From Mycobacterium simulans (GTDB lineage Bacteria > Actinomycetota > Actinomycetes > Mycobacteriales > Mycobacteriaceae): a stretch of 64,000 nucleotides of DNA. The stretch lies in assembly GCF_900232995.1 (NCBI RefSeq), contig NZ_OCVX01000003.1, forward strand, positions 814,776 to 878,775. The letters run 5' to 3'. Both the position numbers and the translations under genes were made by a program. Positions 1-9,071 of this stretch are shown here, piece by piece (the stretch's first letter is position 1; each line of letters begins with the position of its first letter). The notes beneath the pieces are model-generated. The model saw only the letters and a list, made by a program, of their open reading frames with translations, was not told the origin of the DNA and made no database searches.

Positions 1-82
1 GGTTAATGGTCGGCGAATCCAGCCGGGCGCCGATCGCCGCCACCAGCGCGTCCACCCGTGCGGCCGGATCGTCACCGGTCAC
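1..82 (-). CDS. Rv0210-like protein, N-terminal fragment
   Basis: Only the first 27 codons lie in the window. A GTG at 82-80 opens a frame that stays open to the window edge and reads MTGDDPAARVDALVAAIGAR. The GTG overlaps the TGA of the GTPase-like gene upstream (GTGA at 82-79), which suggests translational coupling. By synteny this is the partner that follows Rv0209 in M. tuberculosis, a gene of unknown role. The identity rests on position and the overlap, not on a visible domain. Confidence 0.55.
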   Translation of the reverse strand, partial: MTGDDPAARVDALVAAIGARLDSPTIN

Positions 83-1071
83 AGCGCCTCCCCTGCTCGC
101 GACCAAAGCCGCAGTGATCCCCGCGTGATATCGGCGCCGCACGCCCGTTGCAGGTCACTCGCCGCGGCCCCGCTGTAACGGCGCCAGTACCGGGCCCGCG
201 GCAGTGGTGCGGCCGGTCCGAGCTCTTGCCCGCACGCCCGGATTACGTCGACGGCGGTAGCCATCCTGGCGATCACGGTGTCGTCGCGGGACAGGAACTC
301 GCTGATGTCCGGGTCGGAGACGGCCAGCGCTTCCAGTTCCGCGACTGCCCAGCACACGCGGCGGTATAACGCTTCGGCGCCCGCGGCAATGACCTGGTCG
401 ACGACGGCGTCGATGCCGCTGACACGCCGCCACAAGGCCCTGATTTGCGCGGCGCTTCTACCCCGCTGGGCGGCCGCAATGCCAACCGCGGTGCCGAATA
501 GATCGAGAGTTTGCAGCAAACGCTCCCGGACCTCGTTCGGCACCGGAAGCTGCGCCGCCAGAAAACCCTCGTGCCCGCTATCCAGGCATTTAGAGCCGCC
601 GGGATGGCCGGCCAGCACTCGCAGCGCGGCCCACGATTCGGCGTCGAGGTCGTCGAGCGCTGCGTCGGCGAGCAATCCGATCATTGGCCGCACGGGCTCT
701 CCGACCATGGCGACGAGCTGCGCACACCGAGCCTGCGCGACTAAGCCGAAACCAGCCAGATCGGCCTTGTTCAGCACCACCACCACGGGACGCCGCGCGC
801 CGGCCAGGGCCTCCCGGTCTTCGGGTTTGAGGACCTCGACCGTCATATACAGCTCCACATCGGCACACTCAGGCGGTGTCACCGTGATGCCCGGTGTCAC
901 CCGGTCCAGGGCACGCGCCGCCGTCGCACAACCCACGCCGCGACGCCCCCTGACCGCCACCCGCAACGGTTCGGCGACTCGCTCGGCGATCGCCTTTACC
1001 CGCTGGTCACCAGCCCCGGCGGCGAATTGCGTCAGCTCGTCAACGAAAATCTGATGCCCGTGTCCCCTCAT
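79..1071 (-). CDS. Rv0209-like putative GTPase with a degenerate P-loop
   Basis: 330 aa, ATG start preceded by a purine-rich GGGCGGG. It resembles the dynamin/Era-type GTPase-like proteins found as tandem pairs in mycobacteria (Rv0209/Rv0210). At about residues 38-50 the P-loop position reads RGRRGVGCATAARAL, where a normal GxxGxGK[ST] would have lysine; here it is cysteine. A good G4 motif, VVVVLNKADL, follows at about residues 95-104. Loss of the Walker A lysine suggests weak or absent nucleotide hydrolysis. The next gene is coupled by a GTGA overlap, so the two probably work together. Divergent from trmB. Function unknown. Confidence 0.7.
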   Translation of the reverse strand: MRGHGHQIFVDELTQFAAGAGDQRVKAIAERVAEPLRVAVRGRRGVGCATAARALDRVTPGITVTPPECADVELYMTVEVLKPEDREALAGARRPVVVVLNKADLAGFGLVAQARCAQLVAMVGEPVRPMIGLLADAALDDLDAESWAALRVLAGHPGGSKCLDSGHEGFLAAQLPVPNEVRERLLQTLDLFGTAVGIAAAQRGRSAAQIRALWRRVSGIDAVVDQVIAAGAEALYRRVCWAVAELEALAVSDPDISEFLSRDDTVIARMATAVDVIRACGQELGPAAPLPRARYWRRYSGAAASDLQRACGADITRGSLRLWSRAGEAL

Positions 1072-1227
1072 ATCCCGCCCTGCTCGGCCGCCTCACTGGC
1101 GACGATCGGTTGGCCCCATCGCATGGTGGCACCTGCGCCGTCGAGACGCGAGCCACCGCTCCGCGTTACCAGCCAAAGGCAACTGTTGGGTATCAATCTG
1201 GACCAGAGGCGGCTACACCCGCGGTTC

Positions 1228-2022
1228 ATGAGCCACCATGGACGAATGCATGCGCGAACCGGGGTGGAGGTGCCTCCCGACACGCCGGCAAGCTTCGACT
1301 CAGGAAACCAGGGAGGCTCCTGGGGCTATCTGCCCGCAACCAGCTTTCGGTCGCGACGCTCCGCTCTGTCCAATGCCCAACGTCAGACCTGGGAGCGGCT
1401 TTGGCCCGAGCTGGGCACGGAAGCGTTGCCGCGGGCCGGGACACCCCTGGACACGCGTGCCTGGTTCGGCCGCGACGCGCCGCTAGTGCTGGAGATCGGC
1501 TGCGGCAGCGGCGCGTCGACGCTGGCGATGGCGCGGTCGGAGCCGGATATCGACGTGATAGCTGTGGAGGTCTACCGCCGGGGCCTAGCGCAGCTGCTTT
1601 GCGCGATCGACCGTGACCAGGTACCCAATATCCGATTGATCCGCGGCAACGGGCTCGACGTGCTGCAAAACCTGATTGCCCCGCAGTCGTTGACCGGTGT
1701 TCGAGTGTTTTTTCCCGATCCGTGGCCCAAAGCGCGCCACCACAAGCGCAGGTTGCTGCAACCGAGCACGATTGCCCTCATCGCAGACCGGTTACTCCCC
1801 GGTGGTGTCCTGCACGCCGCGACCGACCATCCCGGGTACGCCGAGGACATCGCAGCTGCTGGGGACGCCGAACCTCGCCTGGCCCGCGTCGATCCCAGCA
1901 CCGAACCACTGCCGATCTCCGTCGTTCGCCCAACGACCAAGTACGAAACGAAAGCCCAGCATGCGGGCAGTGCCGTCACCGAATTGCTCTGGCAGCGATC
2001 TGGAAATGACTTAGAAAAGTAG
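1228..2022 (+). CDS. trmB: tRNA (guanine-N7)-methyltransferase TrmB
   Basis: 264 aa, cytoplasmic. It transfers a methyl group from SAM to N7 of G46 in tRNA. The SAM-binding motif VLEIGCGSGASTLAMA and the TrmB signature VFFPDPWPKARHHKRRL are both intact. The frame is open from 1027, but the start at MSHHGRMHARTG gives nearly the length I recall for M. tuberculosis TrmB (263 aa, Rv0208c), and the upstream extension reads like non-coding sequence. It is followed after 16 nt by the NYN gene and then mmpL3, a conserved order that suggests co-transcription. Confidence 0.92.
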   Translation: MSHHGRMHARTGVEVPPDTPASFDSGNQGGSWGYLPATSFRSRRSALSNAQRQTWERLWPELGTEALPRAGTPLDTRAWFGRDAPLVLEIGCGSGASTLAMARSEPDIDVIAVEVYRRGLAQLLCAIDRDQVPNIRLIRGNGLDVLQNLIAPQSLTGVRVFFPDPWPKARHHKRRLLQPSTIALIADRLLPGGVLHAATDHPGYAEDIAAAGDAEPRLARVDPSTEPLPISVVRPTTKYETKAQHAGSAVTELLWQRSGNDLEK

Positions 2023-2038
2023 AAAAGACATTGCGTAA

Positions 2039-2767
2039 ATGAGCCTGACCGAAGAAGTGACCACCCACACCTCCGGACCAGTGCCCCCGCCGCCGGTGGT
2101 GGCGGGGGATTTGTCGCAGGCCGGCCTGACCGGCTTCGCAGCACCGGTAGCACGGGTCCTGCTGGTATGGGACGCCCCGAACCTCGACATGGGTCTGGGC
2201 TCCATCCTGGGCCGCCGGCCGACGGCACTGGAACGACCTCGTTTCGACGCGCTGGGTCGCTGGCTACTGGCCCGGACCGCCGATGTCGCGGCCGGTCGCC
2301 CGGGGGTCACGGTGGAACCCGAGGCCACCGTCTTCACCAATATCGCACCCGGCAGTGCCGAAGTAGTGCGGCCCTGGGTGGACGCGCTGCGCAACGTCGG
2401 GTTTGCGGTATTCGCCAAACCGAAGGTTGACGAGGACAGCGACGTCGACCGCGACATGCTCGCTCATATCGACCAGCGGTACCAGGAGGGCCTGGCGGCC
2501 CTGGTGGTGGCTTCGGCCGACGGTCAGGCGTTTCGCCAGCCGCTGGAGGAAATCGCCCGCGGCGGAACCCCTGTTCAAGTCCTCGGATTTCGTGAACACG
2601 CTAGTTGGGCGCTAGCGTCGGATAGCTTGGAGTTTGTCGACCTGGAGGACATCGCAGGTGTTTTCCGGGAGCCGCTGCCGCGAATCGGGCTCGACTCGCT
2701 ACCTGAGCAGGGGGCTTGGCTGCAGCCGTTCCGGCCGCTGTCCTCGCTGCTGACCTCGCGTGTGTGA
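2039..2767 (+). CDS. NYN-domain protein (Rv0207c-like)
   Basis: 242 aa, the length I recall for Rv0207c. Near residue 40 the sequence VLLVWDAPNLDMGLGSILG matches the first acidic strand of NYN/PIN-like nucleases, and a later region with LVVASADGQAF supplies the S-x-D element of that fold. NYN proteins are thought to be Mg-dependent RNases, so an RNA-processing role is likely but not shown. It sits between trmB and mmpL3 (66 bp to the mmpL3 start) and probably shares their transcript. Confidence 0.85.
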   Translation: MSLTEEVTTHTSGPVPPPPVVAGDLSQAGLTGFAAPVARVLLVWDAPNLDMGLGSILGRRPTALERPRFDALGRWLLARTADVAAGRPGVTVEPEATVFTNIAPGSAEVVRPWVDALRNVGFAVFAKPKVDEDSDVDRDMLAHIDQRYQEGLAALVVASADGQAFRQPLEEIARGGTPVQVLGFREHASWALASDSLEFVDLEDIAGVFREPLPRIGLDSLPEQGAWLQPFRPLSSLLTSRV

Positions 2768-2833
2768 CGACCGGCGCGTCTTAAAACTGAAGAGCAAATG
2801 CGCGGGTCGTTAACGATCCAGTAAGGAGCTTAC

Positions 2834-5734
2834 GTGTTCGCCTGGTGGGGTCGAACTGTGTACCGCTACCGGTTCATCGTAATCGGGGTCATGGTCGCTC
2901 TGTGCCTTGGCGGCGGCATTTTTGGGCTGAGCCTGGGTAAGCACGTCACACAGAGCGGCTTCTATGACGACGGCAGTCAATCGGTAAAGGCGTCGGTGCT
3001 CGGCGACAAGGTCTACGGCCGCGACCGAAGCGGTCACATCGTCGCGATCTTCAAAGCCCCGGACGGCAAGACCGTCAATGACCCGGCGTGGTCGAAGAAG
3101 ATCACCGATGAGCTCAACCAATTCCAGCACGACCATACCAACGAAGTGCTCGGATGGGCCGGGTATCTGCGAGCGCCCGACACCACCAACGCGGTCGTCA
3201 AGGGCATGGCCACCGACGACAAGAAGTACACCTTCGTGTCCATCCCGCTCAAGGGCGACGACGACGACACCATCCTCAATAACTACAAGGCCATTCAGCC
3301 GGCCCTACAGAAGCTGGACGGCGGCACCGTCCAACTCGCCGGCCTCGAGCCGGTGGCCGAGGCCTTGACCGGCACCATCGCCACCGACCAACGACGCATG
3401 GAGGTGCTGGCGCTGCCGTTGGTGGCCGTGGTGCTGTTCCTGGTGTTCGGCGGCGTGATTGCGGCCTGCCTACCGGTAATGGTCGGCGGCCTGAGCATCC
3501 TCGGCGCCTTGGGCATCCTGCGGTTGGTCGCGGTGTTTGGGCCGGTGCACTTCTTCGCCCAGCCCGTCGTCTCGCTGATCGGGTTGGGCATCGCGGTGGA
3601 CTACGGACTTTTCGTGGTGAGCCGGTTCCGGGAAGAGATCGCGGAGGGCTACGACACCGAGGCCGCGGTAAGACGTACCGTCATGACCGCCGGGCGGACT
3701 GTCGCCTTCTCGGCGGTGCTGATCATGGCCTCCGGGGCGAGTCTGCTGATGTTGCCGCAGGGCTTCGTCAAGTCGCTGACCTACGCGCTGCTCGCAGCGG
3801 TCGGGTTGGCCGCCCTGCTGTCCATCACCCTGCTTCCGGCGTGCCTGGGTGTCCTCGGTCGCCACGTCGACGCGCTCGGAGTGCGGACCCTGTTCCGGGT
3901 GCCGTTCCTGCGGAACTGGAAGGTGTCGCGGGCCTACCTGAACTGGCTCGCCGACCGGCTGCAGAAGACCAAGACCCGCGAAGAGGTCGAGGCCGGCTTC
4001 TGGGGCAAGCTCGTCAACTGGGTGATGAGGCGGCCGCTGGTTTTCGCGATCCCGATCGTCTTCGGCATGATCCTGCTGGTCATCCCGTTGTTCAACCTGT
4101 CACTCGGCGGCATGAGCGAGAAGTATCTGCCACCCGACAATGCGGTTCGGCTGTCGCAGGAGCATTTCGACCAGCTCTTCCCCGGCTACCGCACCAATCC
4201 GCTGACGCTGGTGATTCAAACCACCAACCACCAGCCGGTCACCGATCAACAGATCGCCGACATCCGCAGCAAAGCGATGGCGATTAGCGGGTTCATCGAA
4301 CCGGACAACAACCCAGACAACATGTGGCAGGAGCGCAGCTACGCGCCGGGCGCATCGAAGGATCCGTCGGTGCGGGTCCTGCAGAACGGGTTGAAGAATC
4401 CGGGTGAAGCGTCGAAGAAACTCGAAGAGCTACGCGCGATCTCAGCCCCCAAGGGGCTCGAGGTGTTCGTCGGCGGCACCCCCGCGCTGGAACAGGATTC
4501 CATCCATAGCCTGTTCGACAACATGCCGGCGATGTTGGTCATCCTGCTCACCGCCACCACGCTGTTGATGTTCCTGGCCTTCGGTTCGGTGGTGCTGCCG
4601 ATCAAGGCAGCGGTGATGAGCGCGTTGACCCTTGGATCCACCATGGGCATTCTGACGTGGATATTTGTCGACGGACACTTCTCGAAGTGGCTGAATTTCA
4701 CGGCCACGCCGTTGACCGCGCCGGTAATCGCGCTGGTTGTCGCCGTCGGGTACGGGTTGGCCACCGACTACGAGGTCTTCCTGGTCTCCCGCATGGTCGA
4801 GGCGCGAGAACATGGCATGTCGACCCAGGAGGCGATCCGGATCGGCACCGCGACCACCGGTCGCTTGATCACCGCCGCGGCGCTGGTCCTAGCCGTGGTC
4901 GCCGGTTCGTTCGTGTTCTCCGATCTGGTGATGATGAAGTACCTTGCCTTCGGTTTGATGGCGGCGCTGCTGCTCGACGCGACCGTGGTGCGGATGTTCC
5001 TGGTGCCGTCGGTGATGAAGCTGCTCGGCGACGACTGCTGGTGGGCTCCGCGCTGGATGCGACGGGTGCAGACCCGCATCGGGCTGGGTGAGATTCACCT
5101 GCCCGACGAGCGCAAACGCCCCGCCGGCAACGGGCGAACCGCGCGGCCTCCGGTCACGGCCGGGTTGGTTGCCACAAGCCCCGCTGGGGGCCCGCGCGCA
5201 CCCCACGACCCCACTCACCCTGCCACGACCGAGACGCCCCGGCTGACACGCTCGGTCCCGGCCGCCCTGCCGGAAACCAAACCCAACCCCAACGGGCCGT
5301 CCGGCGCGAAAACCACACAGATACAAACCCGTTCGAGTCAACAGGCCTCCACGGAGGCCCCGACGACCCGCCTGACCGCACCCGGCAAGCAGGGCACGCA
5401 GCCCGTGCCCAACCGGGAACGGCCGTCGTCGACTCAGACACCGCCGGCGGCGCCGCCGCCGGGGCCGTCGACCCCGTCTGCCGGCCAGACCCGTGCCATG
5501 CCGATTCCGGGAAACGGGCCCGACGCGGCCCAGGGCGACCCGGCCGATAAGACCGCCGCGCTCCCGATCCAGCGATCGGAAGGAGCTGACTCCGAGGCGG
5601 CCACCGAGAAGCTGAATTCCCGTGGGCAGACCGACAATGGCACCGACAAAGGCACCGACCAGACGCGGCGCCGTCGCGCAGGCGGCGGCGGGGTCAGCGC
5701 GCAGGATCTGCTGCGTCGCGAGGGCCGCATCTAG
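2834..5734 (+). CDS. mmpL3: MmpL3, trehalose monomycolate transporter
   Basis: 966 aa, GTG start with AAGGAGC upstream at good spacing. RND-superfamily inner-membrane protein with about 12 TM segments that flips or exports trehalose monomycolate for the mycomembrane. The proton-relay Asp-Tyr pairs are intact: D256-Y257 (GLGIAVDYGLFVVSRF) and D645-Y646 (GYGLATDYEVFLVSR), at the numbering known for M. tuberculosis MmpL3. Porter domains lie between TM1-2 and TM7-8. A hydrophilic Pro/Thr/Ala-rich tail of about 220 residues follows the last TM and accounts for the extra length over the 944 aa I recall for the M. tuberculosis protein. Essential in M. tuberculosis and the target of several inhibitor classes. 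Confidence 0.98.
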   Translation: MFAWWGRTVYRYRFIVIGVMVALCLGGGIFGLSLGKHVTQSGFYDDGSQSVKASVLGDKVYGRDRSGHIVAIFKAPDGKTVNDPAWSKKITDELNQFQHDHTNEVLGWAGYLRAPDTTNAVVKGMATDDKKYTFVSIPLKGDDDDTILNNYKAIQPALQKLDGGTVQLAGLEPVAEALTGTIATDQRRMEVLALPLVAVVLFLVFGGVIAACLPVMVGGLSILGALGILRLVAVFGPVHFFAQPVVSLIGLGIAVDYGLFVVSRFREEIAEGYDTEAAVRRTVMTAGRTVAFSAVLIMASGASLLMLPQGFVKSLTYALLAAVGLAALLSITLLPACLGVLGRHVDALGVRTLFRVPFLRNWKVSRAYLNWLADRLQKTKTREEVEAGFWGKLVNWVMRRPLVFAIPIVFGMILLVIPLFNLSLGGMSEKYLPPDNAVRLSQEHFDQLFPGYRTNPLTLVIQTTNHQPVTDQQIADIRSKAMAISGFIEPDNNPDNMWQERSYAPGASKDPSVRVLQNGLKNPGEASKKLEELRAISAPKGLEVFVGGTPALEQDSIHSLFDNMPAMLVILLTATTLLMFLAFGSVVLPIKAAVMSALTLGSTMGILTWIFVDGHFSKWLNFTATPLTAPVIALVVAVGYGLATDYEVFLVSRMVEAREHGMSTQEAIRIGTATTGRLITAAALVLAVVAGSFVFSDLVMMKYLAFGLMAALLLDATVVRMFLVPSVMKLLGDDCWWAPRWMRRVQTRIGLGEIHLPDERKRPAGNGRTARPPVTAGLVATSPAGGPRAPHDPTHPATTETPRLTRSVPAALPETKPNPNGPSGAKTTQIQTRSSQQASTEAPTTRLTAPGKQGTQPVPNRERPSSTQTPPAAPPPGPSTPSAGQTRAMPIPGNGPDAAQGDPADKTAALPIQRSEGADSEAATEKLNSRGQTDNGTDKGTDQTRRRRAGGGGVSAQDLLRREGRI

Positions 5735-5754
5735 GCGCGAGGGCCGTATCTAGC
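5717..5754. repeat. 19-bp direct repeat across the mmpL3 stop codon
   Basis: The last codons and stop of mmpL3 (cgcgagggccgcatctagg, 5717-5735) are followed at once by a near copy (cgcgagggccgtatctagc, 5736-5754) and then by cgcgag. The second copy also carries an in-frame-like CTAG, so the duplication lies just outside the coding sequence. It looks like a replication-slippage duplication. Confidence 0.8.
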
Positions 5755-5858
5755 CGCGAGTGTGAACTGGCGGCTTCGAGCGTGAGCTCACGGTCGAGTT
5801 GCCGCAATTTCGCCGCCCACGTTTCACCCTCAGAACCCAGGATTCACAGTCAAAGCAC

Positions 5859-6995
5859 TTAGCCCTCGTCGGGCTTATCCGGTTCCGCGGTCACGATGGC
5901 CTTATCGTCGTCCTCGGTCTGCTCTTCGGCCTCGACGGCCGGCTCCCTGGCGAGCAATACCTGCACCGCGTTGTTCAAAAACGCGACCGTCGGGACGGCC
6001 AGCAAGGCACCGACGATGCCGGCAAGCACCCCGCCGGTGGAGATGGCCAGCACCACCGCCAGCGGGTGAATCGAGACCGCGCGACCCATCACCAGCGGCT
6101 GCAGCAAATGGGCTTCGAGTTGGTTCACCGCGATTAGCAAACCAAGGGTGAGCAGCGCGTAGACCAACCCCTTCGCGAGCAGGGCAACCACCACCGCCAG
6201 CAAGCCAGACACTAGGGCACCGATCAGCGGAATGAAGGCGCCAAGGAACACGATCGAGGACAGCGGTAGCGCCAGCGGTATGCCCATGATCGCGAGCCCG
6301 GTGCCGACGCCGATCGCATCGGTCAACGCCACGAGAAACGTGGCGCGCACGTATCCGATCAGTGACCCGTATCCGGCGTGCCCGGCCTGCAGAACCCGGT
6401 CCCGGACGTGGGCAGGGACGAGCTTGGCGACGTACTGCCAGATGTTTCGTCCGCCGTATAGGAAGAAAATCAGCGTGAACAGTGTCAATACCGCTGCGGT
6501 GACCAATTCGGTGATGGTGGCCGCAGTGGACAGCGCGCCACTGGTCAGCTTCGCTTGATTGTTGCGCAGCGCTTGGATGGCGGCGTTGTGCGCGTTTTCG
6601 ATCTGCTCGCCGCGCAAATGCGCCGGCCCTTCGATCAGCCATCTGCGGCTTGAGTCGATGCTGTGCTCGACCTGCTTCACCAGATCGGGCAAGCCGACGA
6701 TGAACTGGGTGACGACGAACGTAAGCAGACCGCCCAGGACCGCGAAACCACCCAGGATGACCAGCGACACAGCGGCACCGCGCGGCAGCCCGCGCTTGTC
6801 CAGCCAGTCCACCACCGGCACCAGCAACGCACTCACCATCATCGCCAGCAACACCGGAACGACAATGACTTCAAGCTTCTTGATGACCCACAAAACCGCG
6901 ACTGCAGCGGCCAGGATGACCAACAACCGCCACGACCAGGCCGCCGCCTTGCGAACCAGGGGTGTTACCGAAGCATCGTCGAGGCTTGCCGACAT
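5859..6995 (-). CDS. AI-2E/PerM-family membrane protein (Rv0205-like)
   Basis: 378 aa. Hydrophobic segments at about residues 20-75 and 205-330, with a soluble middle and an acidic C-terminal tail ([12 protein letters not shown]), the profile of the AI-2E exporter (TqsA/PerM, UPF0118) family. The C-terminal half has the family's Gly/Pro-rich stretch [21 protein letters not shown]. tuberculosis keeps this gene beside mmpL3. Substrate unknown; family members are linked to permease or transport roles, but none is shown here. Divergent from the Rv0204c homologue (96 bp). Confidence 0.85.
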   Translation of the reverse strand: MSASLDDASVTPLVRKAAAWSWRLLVILAAAVAVLWVIKKLEVIVVPVLLAMMVSALLVPVVDWLDKRGLPRGAAVSLVILGGFAVLGGLLTFVVTQFIVGLPDLVKQVEHSIDSSRRWLIEGPAHLRGEQIENAHNAAIQALRNNQAKLTSGALSTAATITELVTAAVLTLFTLIFFLYGGRNIWQYVAKLVPAHVRDRVLQAGHAGYGSLIGYVRATFLVALTDAIGVGTGLAIMGIPLALPLSSIVFLGAFIPLIGALVSGLLAVVVALLAKGLVYALLTLGLLIAVNQLEAHLLQPLVMGRAVSIHPLAVVLAISTGGVLAGIVGALLAVPTVAFLNNAVQVLLAREPAVEAEEQTEDDDKAIVTAEPDKPDEG

Positions 6996-7091
6996 CGGGC
7001 AAGCGTATCTGGGGACCGTGTGGATCGGAGGTCATCGGAGGTCACGTCATAGCTGGCACGATCCGGTTACGAGCCCGACACAGTCGGCGAC

Positions 7092-8340
7092 GTGCGGCGA
7101 TGGCGGCGCCACCTGCACCGTTACCCTAATCAGGTGTCGCACGACGCGCCTGCCCGCAAGCTCCTCGCCCAGCGCCCGGAGGCTTCGCGCGGCAAGTACT
7201 GGTGGCTGCGATGGGTGGTCCTATCCATCGTCGCGATCGTTCTCGGCGTAGAGGTGGCACTGGTTTGGGACCAGCTCGCCAAGGCCTGGATGAGTGTGTA
7301 CCAGGCCAACTGGTGGTGGCTGGTTGCCGCGATGCTAGCGGCGGCAGCGTCGATGCACAGCTTTGCCCAGATCCAGCGCACGTTGTTGCGGTCGGCCGGT
7401 GTGCACGTCAAACAGTTGCGGTCGGAAGCCGCGTTCTATGCCGCCAACTCGCTGAGCACCACGCTGCCGGGCGGGCCGGTGTTGTCGGCGACGTTCCTGC
7501 TCCGCCAACAACGCATCTGGGGTGCCTCATCGGTCGTGGCGTCGTGGCAGCTGGTGATGTCGGGGCTGCTGCAGGCGGTGGGGTTGGCACTGCTGGGGCC
7601 TGCTGGGGCTGGGCGGCGCCTTCTTCCTGGGCGCCAAGAACAATCCGTTCTCGCTGCTGTTCACCCTCGGTGGTTTCGTCGCGTTGTTGCTGTTGGCCCA
7701 GGCGGTGGCGTCGCGGCCGGAGCTCATCGAAGGGATCGGCAGCCGGGTGTTGTCGTGGGTCAACTCGATCCGCGGCAGGCCGGTCGACACCGGGTTGGAC
7801 AAGTGGCGGCAGATACTCATGCAACTCGAGTCGGTCAGCCTGAGCCGGCGCGACCTGGGGCTCGCGTTCAGTTGGTCGCTTTTCAACTGGATCGCCGACG
7901 TAGCCTGCCTTGCCTGCGCCGCCTACGCCGCGGGCGACCACGCCTCACTCGCAGGATTGACGGTGGCCTACGCGGCAGCCCGCGCGGTCGGCACCATCCC
8001 GCTGATGCCGGGCGGTCTACTGGTCGTCGAGGCGGTGCTGGTTCCTGGCCTGGTATCCAGCGGCATGGCCTTGCCGAACGCTATCTCGGCGATGCTGATC
8101 TACCGGCTGATCAGCTGGCTATTTATCGCCGCGATCGGCTGGGTCGTGTTTTTCTTCATGTTCCGCACCGAGAAAGCCGCCGACGCAGACACCGGCGACG
8201 ACCCGCCCACCGACCCGGATCTGCGGTTGCCGATCCAAAGCCTCGGCAACCCTTTCGAGCCCTTCGAGGACCCGGCCGAAACCGCCCTGCAAGGTCCGCT
8301 GCCGCCTGACCGAGATCGCGACGGCGACGATCGCGGCTAG
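7092..8340 (+). pseudogene. Rv0204c-like membrane protein broken by a 10-bp duplication
   Basis: The first frame (from 7092) runs through MSGLLQAVGLALLG and then goes out of frame. The homologous sequence resumes in the next frame (LLLAQAVASRPELIEGIGSR) and ends at 8340. The break coincides with two exact adjacent copies of ctgctggggc (7590-7599 and 7600-7609). Removing one restores ALLGLGGAFFLGAKNN and gives one 412-aa protein, the length I recall for Rv0204c. The repaired protein has about eight TM segments and the PGG and Gly-rich motifs of lysyltransferase-TM/flippase-like (UPF0104-type) proteins. GTG at 7134 is an alternative start. As written the gene is disrupted; slippage, a real mutation or a sequencing error are all possible. 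Confidence 0.85.
7590..7609. repeat. Perfect 10-bp tandem duplication causing a frameshift
   Basis: Two exact abutting copies of ctgctggggc. One extra copy adds 10 nt, shifting the reading frame by one inside the Rv0204c homologue. Loss of a copy would restore it, so the site could revert. Confidence 0.95.
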
Positions 8341-8855
8341 TTCGCGTGGTTTGACCGCGTCGGCCCCGGAAGCGGCCCGGTCGCCGCGGGCGGGGTCGCC
8401 TGGGTCCCGGCCGTACCGCCCGGAATGCCGGCCGGCAGACCCGGCAGGCCACCCGCACCTTGAGCTGCCTGAGCGATGCCGAGCGCCTGCGGCAGCGTGA
8501 CCGGCAGCTTGCACTGCGTGGACAAATGGGTCAACGGTTGCGCAAGCGACTGCAAGTCGCCGGCGGCCTTGGGATTGGCCTCGAAATAGCTTTTCAGCGA
8601 TCCCAGCGATCCCAATGATCCCTGCCCTGCCGGCTGCTGCAATACCGCGGTCATCGCTTGGTTGGTCTCGGGATGCGAGTCCAGATAGTCACCTGTTTGC
8701 TTGGCGACCGAACCGATCGTCCTGGCCACTTCGCTGGCGGCACATGGATCCGACGCACTCCTGGCCGGCGGCACGGCGATCCCCGCGCCCGGCAGCGCAG
8801 CGGCGATCAGTGCTGCCAACAGCCCGAGGCGCACGGTTGTAGTGGTCGGCTTCAT
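8337..8855 (-). CDS. Exported haem-binding protein (Rv0203-like)
   Basis: 172 aa. The start is fixed by AAGGAG seven bases before the ATG; longer in-frame starts lack a ribosome site. A signal peptide (KPTTTTVRLGLLAALIAAAL, then a cleavage region near PPARSA) precedes a helical haemophore domain with CAASEVARTIGSV and GDYLDSHPETNQAM. Y57 of this motif corresponds to the haem-ligand tyrosine reported for Rv0203. In M. tuberculosis Rv0203 passes haem to MmpL3 and MmpL11, which flank it here. The Gly/Pro/Thr-rich C-terminal tail of about 40 residues makes it longer than the 136 aa I recall. Its stop overlaps the end of the convergent gene by 4 nt. Confidence 0.88.
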   Translation of the reverse strand: MKPTTTTVRLGLLAALIAAALPGAGIAVPPARSASDPCAASEVARTIGSVAKQTGDYLDSHPETNQAMTAVLQQPAGQGSLGSLGSLKSYFEANPKAAGDLQSLAQPLTHLSTQCKLPVTLPQALGIAQAAQGAGGLPGLPAGIPGGTAGTQATPPAATGPLPGPTRSNHAN

Positions 8856-9071
8856 GGATAGCTCCTTGGTGCGACGATCATCAATAGCGGCCCCCCGACC
8901 CCCGAAGACGAGGCCCCACACGGCCATCCGTCATCCTGCCACAGGGGCTTCACCGCGGCCGAATCGTTGCAGCTCAGCAACCGAGAAGCCGACATAATGC
9001 ACAGTGCTCTGCGGTAGGCTCGCGGGCACGCGTTGCGCGACAAATACGGGGAGACCGACATCCAGCAGTTC

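Noticed and set aside
278..1054. A plus-strand frame of 258 codons opposite the GTPase-like gene
   Set aside because: Low-complexity Ser/Thr/Ala/Arg composition, no domain; shadow of the Rv0209-like gene.
1027..1227. A longer TrmB N-terminus of 67 residues
   Set aside because: It is not similar to TrmB proteins and would overlap the divergent gene's start region.
9033..9071. TTG start for mmpL11
   Set aside because: In-frame, but the ATG at 9072 matches the known M. tuberculosis N-terminus. Kept as an alternative only.
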